Assembly: GCA_934555895.1 (NCBI GenBank)
Contig: CAKTFH010000002.1
Location: forward strand, 97,613 to 161,612
Length of the DNA stretch: 64,000 nt
Direction: 5' to 3'
Origin: an uncultured Muribaculaceae bacterium
Lineage (GTDB): Bacteria; Bacteroidota; Bacteroidia; Bacteroidales; Muribaculaceae
The translations under genes were made by a program, and so were the position numbers. Under the pieces are notes generated by a model. That model saw only the letters and a program-made list of their open reading frames with translations. It was not told the DNA's origin and made no database searches. This document shows, one piece after another, positions 28,492 to 37,974 of the stretch; within the stretch, counting starts at the first letter, position 1, and each line of letters begins with the position of its first letter.

Positions 28492-29763
28492 TCAGCGGCC
28501 CCAGCGCTTGCGCTGCAACTCGGCAGAACGGGCTTCCGCAGGATTGTCACCGGCGTTCCAGAAGCGGGTGCCCACCAGAGCGTCGGGAAGATACTGCTGC
28601 GGCACGAAATTGCCGGGATAATCATGGGCATATTTGTAGCCGGCATGATATCCGAGGTCTTTCATCAGCGATGTGGGGGCGTTGCGGATGGGCAGCGGCA
28701 CCGGCAGATTACCGGTCTGGCGCACAGCCGCCAGGGCCGTGTCGATAGCCATATAGGCAGAATTACTTTTGGGTGAGGTTGCCAGATAGACAGTACACTC
28801 CGCCAGCGGTATCCGCCCCTCGGGCATGCCTATCTTGCGGATGGCGTCGAAAGTGGCGTTTGCCAGCAGCAGGCCGTTGGGATTGGCAAGGCCGATATCC
28901 TCAGCGGCCACTATCACCAGCCGGCGCGCGATAAATTCAGGATCCTCCCCACCCTCTATCATTCGTGCGAGCCAGTAAATGGCTCCGTCGGGGTCGGACC
29001 CTCGTATGCTTTTGATGAAAGCCGAAATGATGTCGTAGTGCATCTCCCCCTTCTTGTCGTAGGCCATGGGATTCTGCTGCAGGCGGTCAACCACAATCTT
29101 GTCGTTGATGACCATCGGCTGCCCGAAGGGGGTAGACTGATGAATGAGGTCGAGAATGTTGAGCAGCTTGCGTGCATCGCCCCCCGAGAAGCGGAAGAGG
29201 GCGTCGGTCTGTTCTACCTGCACATCCACCTGGCTGAGCACCTCGTCGGTGGTGATGGCACGGTCGAGCAGCGTGCGCAACTCGGGTTCCTCGAGAGGCT
29301 TGAGCGTGTAGACCTGCGCGCGCGACAGCAACGGGCGTATCACCTCGAACGACGGATTCTCGGTGGTGGCGCCGATAAGTGTCACAGTGCCGTTCTCCAC
29401 GGCGCCGAGCAGACTGTCCTGCTGGCTCTTACTGAAACGGTGGATTTCATCGATGAAAAGTATCGGTCGGCCTTCGCTGAACATGCTCCGCGCCTCGGCC
29501 TTGCAGCGGTCTATCACATCGCGCACATCCTTCACACCTGCATTCACAGCCGAGAGCGTGAAGAATTTCGACTTTGTGGTGTTGGCTATGATTCGTGCCA
29601 GCGTGGTTTTGCCCACTCCGGGAGGACCCCAGAGAATGAACGAGCTCACACTGCCCGAATCAATCATGCGGTGCAATATACTGCCGGGGCCCACGAGGTG
29701 CTCCTGACCGATATATTCGTCGAGTGTCTGCGGACGAAGCCGCTCTGCCAGAGGTGGAAGCAT
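28492..29763 (-). CDS. rarA: Replication-associated AAA+ ATPase RarA (MgsA)
   Basis: RarA acts at stalled replication forks, in the RuvB/clamp-loader branch of AAA+ proteins. The product is 423 residues, the usual length. Walker A is GPPGVGKT (residues 46-53), Walker B is LFIDEIHRF (DE at 105-106), sensor 1 is GATTENPS. The C-terminal half has the RarA tetramerisation segment with GSDPDGAIYWLARM. It begins 30 bases after the fmt stop on the same strand and is probably the last gene of the rluA-like/fmt/rarA unit. It marks the edge of the efflux island. Confidence 0.95.
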   Translation of the reverse strand: MLPPLAERLRPQTLDEYIGQEHLVGPGSILHRMIDSGSVSSFILWGPPGVGKTTLARIIANTTKSKFFTLSAVNAGVKDVRDVIDRCKAEARSMFSEGRPILFIDEIHRFSKSQQDSLLGAVENGTVTLIGATTENPSFEVIRPLLSRAQVYTLKPLEEPELRTLLDRAITTDEVLSQVDVQVEQTDALFRFSGGDARKLLNILDLIHQSTPFGQPMVINDKIVVDRLQQNPMAYDKKGEMHYDIISAFIKSIRGSDPDGAIYWLARMIEGGEDPEFIARRLVIVAAEDIGLANPNGLLLANATFDAIRKIGMPEGRIPLAECTVYLATSPKSNSAYMAIDTALAAVRQTGNLPVPLPIRNAPTSLMKDLGYHAGYKYAHDYPGNFVPQQYLPDALVGTRFWNAGDNPAEARSAELQRKRWGR

Positions 29764-29793
29764 GGATAAAGAGGAATTGTTACATATTTTCGG

Positions 29794-30771
29794 TTATACG
29801 AAACGCGGCTCAGAGCCAAGACGGGCTCCGCGCAGGAACTCATCGGCGCTGATGCGCTTTTTGCCGCTCGGCTGCAGCGACAGTATGTCGAGCAGCATGC
29901 CATCGCCGCACACCACCTTCAGTGTGTGCCGCCCTGCCACCACAGTACCCGAAGCGGCCTGCACGGGAGCATCACCGCTTATGGCCGTGGCAAAAATCTT
30001 CACCGGCACCGGTTCGACGCCCTCCTGCCCCGAAAGCAGTTCACTCCACGCCGCGGGATAAGGAGAGAGGCCCCTCACGAGGTTGTGCACCTTCACGGCA
30101 GGCTGGCTCCAGTCGATTCGGCATGTCTCCTTGAAAATCTTCGGCGCGGGAGTGGCTTCCTCGCCGTTGAGCAGACGCTCCTGCGGCACAGGTGCGATAG
30201 TGCCGTCAACAATAGCATCCACCGTTTTTAGCGTGAGGTCAGCGCCGAGGGCCATCAGGCGGTCGTGCACATCACCCACATTGTCTTCGGGATGTATGGG
30301 AACCCGCTCCTGGTCAATGATGTCACCGGTGTCGATTTCATGTTTGAGGAAGAAGGTAGTGACACCGGTCTCGGTGTCGCCGTTAATTACAGCCCAGTTG
30401 ATAGGCGCGGCACCACGATAGCGTGGCAGCAACGACGCATGCAGATTGAATGTGCCGAGCTCCGGCATCTGCCAGACCACCTCTGGGAGCATGCGGAAAG
30501 CTATCACTATGAATAGATTGGCACCATAACCGTGTAACTGCTCCACAAATTCGGAGTCTTTTAGCCGCACAGGTTGCATCAGAGGTATGCCATGTGCCTC
30601 AGCATATTCCTTCACCGGCGAGTGATACATCTTGTGGCCGCGACCTGCGGGCTTGTCGGGCATCGTCACGGCTGCCGCCACATTATATCCTGCCGTCACC
30701 AGACGGTCAAGGCTCGCCACAGCAAACTCAGGCGTGCCGAAAAACACAATCTTCAAATCTTCTTTCTTCAT
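29794..30771 (-). CDS. fmt: Methionyl-tRNA formyltransferase
   Basis: Fmt formylates initiator Met-tRNA using 10-formyl-tetrahydrofolate. The product is 325 residues. The start MKKEDLKIVFFGTPEFAVAS is typical. The catalytic region FNLHASLLPRYRGAAP (residues 108-123) holds the conserved Asn and His, and DTGD near residue 150 carries the catalytic Asp. The C-terminal tRNA-binding domain follows from about residue 210. Its ATG overlaps the stop of the preceding pseudouridine synthase gene by 4 bases. Confidence 0.96.
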   Translation of the reverse strand: MKKEDLKIVFFGTPEFAVASLDRLVTAGYNVAAAVTMPDKPAGRGHKMYHSPVKEYAEAHGIPLMQPVRLKDSEFVEQLHGYGANLFIVIAFRMLPEVVWQMPELGTFNLHASLLPRYRGAAPINWAVINGDTETGVTTFFLKHEIDTGDIIDQERVPIHPEDNVGDVHDRLMALGADLTLKTVDAIVDGTIAPVPQERLLNGEEATPAPKIFKETCRIDWSQPAVKVHNLVRGLSPYPAAWSELLSGQEGVEPVPVKIFATAISGDAPVQAASGTVVAGRHTLKVVCGDGMLLDILSLQPSGKKRISADEFLRGARLGSEPRFV

Positions 30772-31490
30772 GCGTCGTGTTGGGGTTGGTTTTCATTAGC
30801 GTCGGCAGCCTGCTCCATAGCCTGCCACAGAGCATCGGCCGGCGCCGGTGCCGTGAGGCTCACAAGCTTGTGGCTCACGGGGTGTTCGAACTCTATGTGT
30901 CGGGCCATAAGCGATATGGAGCCGTCGGAGTTCGACCTTTTGGCGCCATATTTCAGGTCTCCCTTTATGGGACAGCCTATGGCCGAGAGCTGCACCCTTA
31001 TCTGGTGTTTGCGGCCTGTGAGCAGCTCCACCTCAAGCAGATGATAGCGTTCCGACGAGGCCAGCACGCGATAGCGCAGCCGCGCCTCCTTAGCCGAAGG
31101 TTTCGGCTTGAGCGACGCATACGACTTGTTGTTGCTCTCGGTGGTGGTGATGTAGTGGCATAGCTCGGCAGAGGGTTCGGCAGGCATATTGGCGGTTATC
31201 GCCCAATAGGTCTTGTGCACCTGGCCGAGGCGGAACATCTCGTTGAGTCTTGCAAGCGCCTTCGATGTCTTTGCGAACACCACCAGACCGCCCACGGGAC
31301 GGTCGAGACGGTGTGCCACACCGCAGAACACATTGCCCGGCTTCTGATATTTCTCCTTCAGATAGTGTTTGAGCGCATCCACAAGCGGCTCATCGCCGGT
31401 TTTGTCGCCCTGCACTATCTCTCCCGGCAGCTTATTCACCACTATCAGATGGTTGTCTTCATACACTATACGTTCGGCAAGAGGCTGCAT
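30768..31490 (-). CDS. RluA-family RNA pseudouridine synthase
   Basis: Enzymes of this family isomerise specific uridines of rRNA or tRNA. The product is 240 residues if started at ATG 31490 (MQPLAERIVYEDNHLIVVNK), which matches the family; the ATG at 31553 would add 21 unrelated residues. The catalytic motif HRLDRPVGGLVV contains the active-site Asp. Later family motifs are GRKHQIRVQLSAIGCPI and GDLKYG. There is no S4 domain, so it resembles the shorter members of the group. The target RNA cannot be told from sequence. Confidence 0.92.
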   Translation of the reverse strand: MQPLAERIVYEDNHLIVVNKLPGEIVQGDKTGDEPLVDALKHYLKEKYQKPGNVFCGVAHRLDRPVGGLVVFAKTSKALARLNEMFRLGQVHKTYWAITANMPAEPSAELCHYITTTESNNKSYASLKPKPSAKEARLRYRVLASSERYHLLEVELLTGRKHQIRVQLSAIGCPIKGDLKYGAKRSNSDGSISLMARHIEFEHPVSHKLVSLTAPAPADALWQAMEQAADANENQPQHDA

Positions 31491-31516
31491 AAATCGGTTT
31501 CTATAAGTTGGCCAAA

Positions 31517-31559
31517 TACCGGATGCGGACTTTCGGTAAGGCGAAGTCCGCACCCGGTA
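31517..31559 (-). terminator. Long hairpin after the phosphosugar mutase gene
   Basis: Arms at 31517-31532 and 31544-31559 (TACCGGATGCGGACTT and AAGTCCGCACCCGGTA) pair over 16 positions with few mismatches. On the minus strand it lies 30 bases after the mutase stop, with only a weak T-run, so it may be a terminator or an RNA-processing hairpin. Confidence 0.5.
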
Positions 31560-31590
31560 CAGGTGTTGTTGTTCAAATCAGTGTGCGGCA

Positions 31591-33342
31591 TCAGATGCCG
31601 AGCTCCTTGCGGATGCCGGCAATCTTGGCCTTGGCGGCATCGTCGGCGGCATGATAAGCGCTCTTGTCGGCCATCTTGCCGTGCACCTCGATGTAGAATT
31701 TAATCTTGGGCTCCGTGCCAGAGGGACGGATGGATACCTTGGTGTTGTCGGCGGTGAAGAACTGCAGCACGTTGGAGGTTACGGGGAAGTCCATCTTGGT
31801 CACCTTGCCGGTGGTCAGGTCGGTGCAGTTGAGGTCGGCGTAATCCTTGCGGAGCACCACAGGGCTGCCGCCGAGCTCTTTGGGAGGATTGGCGCGGAAT
31901 TCCTTCATCATGGCCACAATCTCCTCGGCGCCGGTCTTGCCCGGACGCACCACCGAGATGCCCTCCTCGCGTGAGAAGCCATACTTCACATAGATATCCT
32001 GGAGCATCTCCATGAAACTCATGCCTTTGTCCTTGGCCCATGCGAGGCACTCGGCCATAAGCGAGATGGCCGAAACCGAATCCTTGTCGCGGGCGAACTC
32101 CTCGGCCAGGAAGCCGTAGCTCTCCTCGCCACCGCCGAGATAGCGGTTCACGCCCTCGTTCTCGCGGATTACGGCAGCAATCCACTTGAAGCCGGTGTAG
32201 CAGTCATACATGCGTATGTTGTTCTTGTCGGCGATGCTCTTGATAGTTTCGGTGGTCACGATTGTCTTCACGATGTATTCCTTACCTGTGAGGCGACCGA
32301 GCTCCGCGTTGCGGGTCATGAGATAGTTGAGCAGAATCATCACTATCTGGTTGCCGTTTACAAGCACATATTCGCCGTCAGTGTCGCGGATCACGCAGCC
32401 GATGCGGTCGGCGTCGGGGTCGGAAGCCACCACGAGGTCGGCCTCCACTTCCTTGGCCTTTGCCACAGCCATAGCCATGGCCGAAGCGTTCTCGGGGTTG
32501 GGGGAATCAACTGTGGGGAAATCGCCCGACGGCACATCCTGCTCAGGCACATGGATTATGTTGGTGAAGCCGTAGTTCTTGAGCGAAGCGGGTATCAGCT
32601 TCACGCCAGTGCCGTGGATAGGTGTGTAGACAATCTTGAGATCGGCATACTTCTTGTCAATCTCAGGGCTCAGCTGCAGGGTCTTGATGGCTGCCAGATA
32701 GTCGGCATCCATCTTATCGCCGATAATCTCGATGAGGTCGGGATTGCCCTTGAACTTGATTTCGCTCACATTCTTTATGCGCTCCACATGGTCGATGATA
32801 TTCACATCGTGGGGAGCGATAATCTGTGCACCGTCGGCCCAGTAGGCCTTGTAGCCGTTATATTCCTTGGGATTGTGCGATGCGGTGATGTTCACGCCGC
32901 TCTGACATCCGAGGTGACGGATTGCGAACGAAAGCTCGGGGGTTGGACGGAAACTGTCGAAGAGATAGGCCTTGATGCCGTTGGCCGAGAAGATGTTGGC
33001 AACGATTTCGGCGAATTTGCGCGAATTGTTACGTACATCGTGGCCTACGACTACAGAAATCTGAGGCATGTCGGGGAAAGCCTCTTTCAGATAGTTGGCC
33101 AGACCCTGTGTGGCAGCGCCCACAGTGTAGATATTCATGCGGTTGGTGCCGGCTCCCATTATGCCGCGGAGGCCTCCGGTGCCAAACTCCAGATCTTTAT
33201 AGAACGATTCGATAAGCTGTGTGGGGTCCTCAGCCTCAAGCATCTGCTTTACCTCGGCGCGGGTGGCCTCATCATACTGGTCGGTGAGCCACAACATGGC
33301 TTTTTCCTTCACTTCCTTAAGAAGCTGCTGATTATTATCCAT
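31591..33342 (-). CDS. Phosphoglucomutase/phosphomannomutase family phosphosugar mutase
   Basis: Alpha-D-phosphohexomutase, interconverting sugar 1- and 6-phosphates in the cytoplasm. The product is 583 residues, the length of the PgcA-like branch. The ATG at 33342 (MDNNQQLLKEVKEKAMLWL) is the family start; the frame extends upstream to 33411 but through the promoter. The phosphoserine is S155 in TASHNP, metal ligands are D308, D310 and D312 in DPDADR, the sugar-specificity loop GGGEESYG is present, and the phosphate-binding RPSGTEPKIKFY is near the end. Substrate choice (glucose or mannose) is not determined by these motifs. Confidence 0.94.
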   Translation of the reverse strand: MDNNQQLLKEVKEKAMLWLTDQYDEATRAEVKQMLEAEDPTQLIESFYKDLEFGTGGLRGIMGAGTNRMNIYTVGAATQGLANYLKEAFPDMPQISVVVGHDVRNNSRKFAEIVANIFSANGIKAYLFDSFRPTPELSFAIRHLGCQSGVNITASHNPKEYNGYKAYWADGAQIIAPHDVNIIDHVERIKNVSEIKFKGNPDLIEIIGDKMDADYLAAIKTLQLSPEIDKKYADLKIVYTPIHGTGVKLIPASLKNYGFTNIIHVPEQDVPSGDFPTVDSPNPENASAMAMAVAKAKEVEADLVVASDPDADRIGCVIRDTDGEYVLVNGNQIVMILLNYLMTRNAELGRLTGKEYIVKTIVTTETIKSIADKNNIRMYDCYTGFKWIAAVIRENEGVNRYLGGGEESYGFLAEEFARDKDSVSAISLMAECLAWAKDKGMSFMEMLQDIYVKYGFSREEGISVVRPGKTGAEEIVAMMKEFRANPPKELGGSPVVLRKDYADLNCTDLTTGKVTKMDFPVTSNVLQFFTADNTKVSIRPSGTEPKIKFYIEVHGKMADKSAYHAADDAAKAKIAGIRKELGI

Positions 33343-33408
33343 ATGTTTTCGGTTGATATGTTGTCGTTTATGGCTGGCGAGCTCACGGCACTCCTGCCGT
33401 GGCTTACG

Positions 33409-33440
33409 CAAAGATATTGAATTATGGCGTAGTGTGCAAA
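33409..33440 (-). promoter_or_regulatory. Promoter of the phosphosugar mutase gene
   Basis: On the minus strand TTTG (33440-33437) and TATCTTTG (33416-33409) are 20 bases apart, an exact consensus match. It lies 66 bases upstream of the chosen ATG, supporting that start over the longer frame. Confidence 0.7.
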
Positions 33441-33517
33441 TAATCCGACAAATATGTCACAAATACATCTTTGCTGAACAAGCTCTAAAAGTTCAACGCT
33501 CCGCTGACGCTGTTGGT

Positions 33518-34063
33518 TCAGCGCGCAGCCCACATCGAGCCCACCACACTCTCACGATAGGCCATCAGACCCTCCTGCGAAAGCTCCACAGGGGTCATGG
33601 TACCGTCGGGTGCAATCATATTCACATGTGTGTCGTCGATGAAAGTCATGAACTTCACCGAACCCTGCTCGGTGACCACGCTCCAGCTCCGGTCGTCGGC
33701 GTCGAAGTCGAGGCGCACTGCGGTGCCGTCGTTCTGCGAGGTCACGGTATAGCCCTTGCCGTCGCACTCCACGAGATAGCGGCCGTCGGGGGTGTCAATC
33801 ACACTGGTGCCACAGGCTATAGGATTGGTTCCCGACCAGAACTCTATAGAGTTGAGCACCAGAAGGTCGGCGGTGGCAGTCACCTCATATACAGGTATGA
33901 TCCAAAAAGCGAAGAACACAAGTTCGTTCACAAATTTGTTGCCGATCTGATTGTTCCAGTTAAGGAGTTTGTTGGTAAGAGCAAAGCGTCCCACACACGA
34001 TGTAGCGAGCATCGAGCAGCCGAGGGCAGCCACTACGGCCACTGAAAGATAGGTTTTCTTCAT
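33518..34063 (-). CDS. DUF3332-like exported lipoprotein
   Basis: The product is 181 residues beginning MKKTYLSVAVVAALGC with a lipobox-like SMLATSCVGRF. The segment GRFALTNKLLNWNNQIGNKF followed by a hydrophobic stretch (FVNELVFFAFWIIPVYEV) is characteristic of the DUF3332 family, whose function is unknown. The rest is a small beta-rich domain. It stands alone between the phosphosugar mutase and the lytic transglycosylase genes, with about 100 bases free on each side. Confidence 0.78.
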   Translation of the reverse strand: MKKTYLSVAVVAALGCSMLATSCVGRFALTNKLLNWNNQIGNKFVNELVFFAFWIIPVYEVTATADLLVLNSIEFWSGTNPIACGTSVIDTPDGRYLVECDGKGYTVTSQNDGTAVRLDFDADDRSWSVVTEQGSVKFMTFIDDTHVNMIAPDGTMTPVELSQEGLMAYRESVVGSMWAAR

Positions 34064-34181
34064 AATGTTATCGGGTTAGGAATATAATGCGATGTAGTGA
34101 TTTAATGTGAGAGGAGAAGTGAGGGAGTTGAGGGAGAGAGTTAAATAATAGATAGAAGTGTATACAGTATTGAAACGTTTT

Positions 34182-35618
34182 TCAGGTGATACGGGTTTTG
34201 AGCTGATTGTAAAATTTCATTACATTTTTCACATACGCCACAGTCTCGCGTCCGCGGAAATAACCGTTACGCACCACCGGATCGGAGTAGTATTCGGGAT
34301 TGGCCTTCATCAGAAGCGCCTGCTCCACGTTGTCGGTCCACACCTCGGGATTCTTGCCGTATTTCTTCGCAAGCGCTATGGCGTCATACACATGCCCTAT
34401 GCCGCCGTTGTAGGCTGCAAGCACGAATTTCACACGTTCATCGGGGTCCGACACCTTCTTGGCGAGCGATTTGTCGAGGTCGCGAAGTATCTTTCCCGCC
34501 GTGGAGATGTTTTTCTCGGCATCGCCGAGCTTCGAAGCAGGCAGATTGTAGGCGCGGGCCGTGCGCGGCATTATCTGCATCACACCCTTGGCACCTGCCC
34601 ACGACACTCTATTGGGGTTGTAGCGGCTCTCATGATAGCCCTGGGCAGCCATCAGACGCCAGTCCACGCCGGCCAGACGCCCCGATTCGCGGAAAAATTG
34701 ATCATAGGGCGATACATGGCCGCTCGAGAGGTCGAGCGTGAAGGTGCCCATGTCGATTTTGCTCAGCTCGAAATAGCGTTTCAACAGCTCGGCCTGACGG
34801 CGGCGCGGAGTCTCCTGCGCAAACCATCGGTCGATGCTGTCGGCTAGCCATGTACGGTCGGGGGCCACCGCCCAGCGCTGCTGCTGCGGGAAGCTCAGAG
34901 GCATAGAGATGTCGAGGTCGCTGTAATAGGTCTTGTTGATGCGGGCTATGTCGTTGTCGACCACCGTGAGAGGTATCTCGCCCTCCGAGACCATATCGAT
35001 GAGGTCCTCGGTGATGAGCGTGTCGCGGTCTATCACATGAATGTGGATGCCGCCGCCGAGCTCTTCGTTGAGATTCTCGAGGCGATACTGATATTTCGAC
35101 TCGGCCTCCACATAGATGTGGGCACCCACAAGTTCGGTGACATCGCTTATGAGCTTGCGGCCCGCTTTCTTAGGCTGCACGAGCACCTGATATGTAAAAT
35201 TCTCGGGACCGCACGGAAGCACCTTCTTGCGGTATTCGGCAGTGACCGGCACCTCGTAGGCCAGAAGGTCTACCTCGCCCGAATCAAGCATCTCGATCAT
35301 CTTCTGCAGCGAGGGCGCCACCTTGAGGTCTACGGCGAACCCTTTGTCGGCCGCCAGCTGGGTGAGCAGCGAGTAGTCGTAGCCCATCGGCTCGTCGCGG
35401 TAGATGAAATACGACGAAGGGCTGTAGAGCGTTGCCACGCGCAGCGTGTCGGGCAGGTCGTAGCTGCCGTCGTCGATGTGGTGGTGCACATGTTTCCCCT
35501 TGCAGCCGGCGATGGTGACCACGGCGAGCACACAGAGCACTACCGTCATCCATGCCCCGGCAGGACACATGGATGCGCGGTGTCTGTAACTTTGATTATG
35601 CCGCTGCTGGTCGTTCAT
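34182..35618 (-). CDS. MltF-like membrane-bound lytic transglycosylase with a solute-binding domain
   Basis: Cleaves peptidoglycan glycan strands, with an attached regulatory domain. The product is 478 residues. The lipoprotein signal has its lipobox Cys at about residue 39 (VTIAGCKG); the ATG at 35570 is an alternative, shorter start. Residues 55-285 form a periplasmic solute-binding fold as in amino-acid binding proteins. Residues 310-460 are a family 1 transglycosylase domain: catalytic E330 in YHESRYNP, then GAKGVMQIMPRTA and LAAYNGGIGHV. The domain order equals E. coli MltF. Confidence 0.92.
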   Translation of the reverse strand: MNDQQRHNQSYRHRASMCPAGAWMTVVLCVLAVVTIAGCKGKHVHHHIDDGSYDLPDTLRVATLYSPSSYFIYRDEPMGYDYSLLTQLAADKGFAVDLKVAPSLQKMIEMLDSGEVDLLAYEVPVTAEYRKKVLPCGPENFTYQVLVQPKKAGRKLISDVTELVGAHIYVEAESKYQYRLENLNEELGGGIHIHVIDRDTLITEDLIDMVSEGEIPLTVVDNDIARINKTYYSDLDISMPLSFPQQQRWAVAPDRTWLADSIDRWFAQETPRRRQAELLKRYFELSKIDMGTFTLDLSSGHVSPYDQFFRESGRLAGVDWRLMAAQGYHESRYNPNRVSWAGAKGVMQIMPRTARAYNLPASKLGDAEKNISTAGKILRDLDKSLAKKVSDPDERVKFVLAAYNGGIGHVYDAIALAKKYGKNPEVWTDNVEQALLMKANPEYYSDPVVRNGYFRGRETVAYVKNVMKFYNQLKTRIT

Positions 35619-35709
35619 ATCCGTTTATATAAGCGATGAAAGGAAGCTATTGTTCGCGGCAGGACCCGTTTTTTTATTTCGGTGCCCGATTGGCTGGCTG
35701 GTTTGCGGC

Positions 35710-36879
35710 TTAGTACTCGAAGGTACCGTGTTCCGAAGTGATGGTCAGACGGTTGGCGGGAGCATCCTCCACATGGCCGATGACCTGTGCGTCGATATTG
35801 AAGCTGCGGGCAATGTCTATCACCTTCTGGGCATGCTCTGCGGGGAGATAGACCTCCAGACGGTGGCCCATGTTGAACACCTTGTACATCTCGGCCCAGT
35901 CGGTACCCGACTGCTCGCGGATGAGGCGGAAGAGCGGCGGGATGGCGAACATATTGTCCTTCACCACATGCTTGCCCTCCACGAAGTGCATCACCTTGGT
36001 CTGGGCGCCCCCGGTGCAGTGCACCATACCATGGATGCAGGGGCGCATCTCCTGCAGCAGCTTGCGCACCACCGGCGCATATGTGCGGGTGGGCGAGAGC
36101 ACCAGCAGACCGGCACAGAGGGGCGAGCCCTCCACGGCGTCGGTAAGGTTCTTGGTGCCGCTGTAGATGAGGCCGGAGGGAATGGCTGGATCATAGGTCT
36201 CGGGGTATTTTTCGGCCACAGATTTGCCGAACACATCGTGGCGTGCCGAGGTGAGGCCGTTGCTGCCCATGCCGCCGTTGTAGCATGTCTCGTAAGTGGC
36301 CTGGCCGAACGATGCCAGACCCACTATCACATCTCCCGCGGCGATATTGGCGTTATCCACCACATGGTCGCGGCGCATACGGGTGGTCACGGTCGAGTCA
36401 ACGATTATGGTGCGCACCAGGTCGCCCACATCGGCTGTCTCGCCGCCTGTGCCATAGATTTCCACTCCATAGGAGCGCATGGTCTCGAGCAGCTCCTCAG
36501 TGCCGTTGATGATTGCGGCGATAACCTCGCCGGGCACCAGGCGCTTGTTGCGGCCGATGGTCGATGACACCAGCATACGGTCGGTGGCACCCACACAGAG
36601 CAGGTCGTCGACATTCATTATCAGTGCGTCCTGGGCGATGCCCTTCCACACCGATAGGTCGCCGGTCTCGCGCCAGTAGGCATAGGCGAGCGACGATTTG
36701 GTGCCGGCACCGTCGGCGTGCATAATGTTGCACCACTCGGGGTCGCCGCCGAGTATATCGGGAATTATCTTGCAGAATGCGTGGGGAAAAATGCCCTTGT
36801 CCACGTTTTTGATAGCTGCGTGCACATCTTCTTTGGCGGCGGAAACTCCGCGCAGGTCGTATCGTTGCGATGATGCCAT
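35710..36879 (-). CDS. purM: Phosphoribosylformylglycinamidine cyclo-ligase (AIR synthase)
   Basis: PurM closes the imidazole ring in purine synthesis. The product is 389 residues. Family markers include DGAGTKSSLAYAYW near residue 58, NVDDLLCVGAT, and the Gly-rich GTGGETADVGD. The sequence belongs to the longer AIR-synthase branch common in Bacteroidetes rather than the E. coli type. It starts 73 bases after cdsA on the same strand and may be co-transcribed with it. Confidence 0.9.
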   Translation of the reverse strand: MASSQRYDLRGVSAAKEDVHAAIKNVDKGIFPHAFCKIIPDILGGDPEWCNIMHADGAGTKSSLAYAYWRETGDLSVWKGIAQDALIMNVDDLLCVGATDRMLVSSTIGRNKRLVPGEVIAAIINGTEELLETMRSYGVEIYGTGGETADVGDLVRTIIVDSTVTTRMRRDHVVDNANIAAGDVIVGLASFGQATYETCYNGGMGSNGLTSARHDVFGKSVAEKYPETYDPAIPSGLIYSGTKNLTDAVEGSPLCAGLLVLSPTRTYAPVVRKLLQEMRPCIHGMVHCTGGAQTKVMHFVEGKHVVKDNMFAIPPLFRLIREQSGTDWAEMYKVFNMGHRLEVYLPAEHAQKVIDIARSFNIDAQVIGHVEDAPANRLTITSEHGTFEY

Positions 36880-36952
36880 GAATCGATGGTTTTACAGATG
36901 GAATATGGAATAATATCGTTTGTGAAATGATTCGTCGTTCTCGTCGGCCGGC

Positions 36953-37792
36953 TCAGAGGCCCGGGGTGCACATGGTGGCGAGGCTCAGGTAGAGCAGCAG
37001 GGTGGGCACCACGAGCAGAAGCGAGTCGATGCGGTCGAGAATGCCTCCGTGGCCCGGCAGCAGGTTGCCCGAGTCCTTCACACCGAGCGAACGCTTGATG
37101 AGCGACTCTATGAGGTCGCCCCAGGTGGCGGCCACGGCCACTGTGGCTCCCATGCCGAGCATCACCCAGATGTTGAAATTTCCGAAAAAGTTGGGGAATA
37201 GACAAGGAAACAAGCCGCCGGCAAGCAGGCAGAAGGCCAGACCGCCGAAGAAACCCTCCCACGACTTTTTGGGAGAAATGCGCTCGAAGAGCTTGTGACG
37301 GCCCACAAGCGAGCCCACGCAGAAAGCGCCGGTGTCGCTGAGCCATATGAGGATGAACATGCCGAGCGCTATCTCAGCACCGAACACAGTGTAGAGCAGC
37401 TCGAGCATGGCAAGCGGCCACACCACATAGACTTGCCCCATCACCGAGTGTGCCAGATGCTCGAGAGGATTGCCGTCCTGCACATAAAGCTGGGCGATGA
37501 AGCGGATAATGAAATACAGGAAATAGAGTGCAAGGCATATCCAAGAGGCTGGACGCTCAAGCATCTGAGTGGGCGCGAAAGCCGTGATGAGGCAAGCTGC
37601 ACCCAGAAGGTCGAACAGACGGGTGGTGTTCGACACGAAATTTTTATTAGTAATGCGGATGAACTCATTGAGCCCAAGCATGGCCAGAAGCATCGTGAGT
37701 CCCCATGTCCACCATCCCCCGGCAAGCAAGGCGCATACTATCACGGCGATATATAGTATACCCGTGATGAGCCTTGTGATTACATTCTTCAT
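36953..37792 (-). CDS. cdsA: Phosphatidate cytidylyltransferase CdsA
   Basis: CdsA makes CDP-diacylglycerol, the precursor of membrane phospholipids. The product is 279 residues with about seven hydrophobic membrane segments. The C-terminal signature is complete (SLIKRSLGVKDSGNLLPGHG), preceded by SDTGAFCVGSLVGRH and SPKKSWEGFFGG. Start at ATG 37792, a hydrophobic N-terminus with MKNVITRLITG. A -7 box lies about 50 bases upstream. Confidence 0.96.
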   Translation of the reverse strand: MKNVITRLITGILYIAVIVCALLAGGWWTWGLTMLLAMLGLNEFIRITNKNFVSNTTRLFDLLGAACLITAFAPTQMLERPASWICLALYFLYFIIRFIAQLYVQDGNPLEHLAHSVMGQVYVVWPLAMLELLYTVFGAEIALGMFILIWLSDTGAFCVGSLVGRHKLFERISPKKSWEGFFGGLAFCLLAGGLFPCLFPNFFGNFNIWVMLGMGATVAVAATWGDLIESLIKRSLGVKDSGNLLPGHGGILDRIDSLLLVVPTLLLYLSLATMCTPGL

Positions 37793-37840
37793 AAATATGT
37801 AAGTATTACTACCGGCTCGAGTGCCGGCGGAATCGATTTA

Positions 37841-37848
37841 CAAAGGTA
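37841..37848 (-). promoter_or_regulatory. -7 box for cdsA
   Basis: On the minus strand TACCTTTG matches TAnnTTTG, about 48 bases before the cdsA ATG. A small CCGGC/GCCGG hairpin (37812-37827) lies in the presumed leader. No clear -33 was seen. Confidence 0.45.
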
Positions 37849-37881
37849 GCCAATTATTTCCAATCGCGGGCATAGGTGAGC

Positions 37882-37927
37882 AAAAAAAGAGCGGGGGCGC
37901 GCTCCGGATGTCGGTGCGCGCCCCCGC
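37882..37927 (-). terminator. Strong terminator of PUL 1
   Basis: A perfect 12-bp GC stem (GCGGGGGCGCGC at 37891-37902 with its complement at 37916-37927) is followed on the minus strand by TCTTTTTTTG. It ends the susC-susD-lipoprotein operon, 47 bases beyond the last stop. Confidence 0.92.
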
Positions 37928-37974
37928 CGATGGGGTTGTCTATCTTATCCTCCCGAGAGAGGGCAGATTGGGTT

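Noticed and set aside
35587..35594. TAACTTTG on the plus strand within the MltF-like gene
   Set aside because: It matches the -7 motif but points into the gene's 5' end on the opposite strand with no gene downstream, so probably chance.
35650..36567. 305-codon plus-strand frame opposite purM
   Set aside because: Shadow of purM; His/Gly/Val-rich composition without domains.
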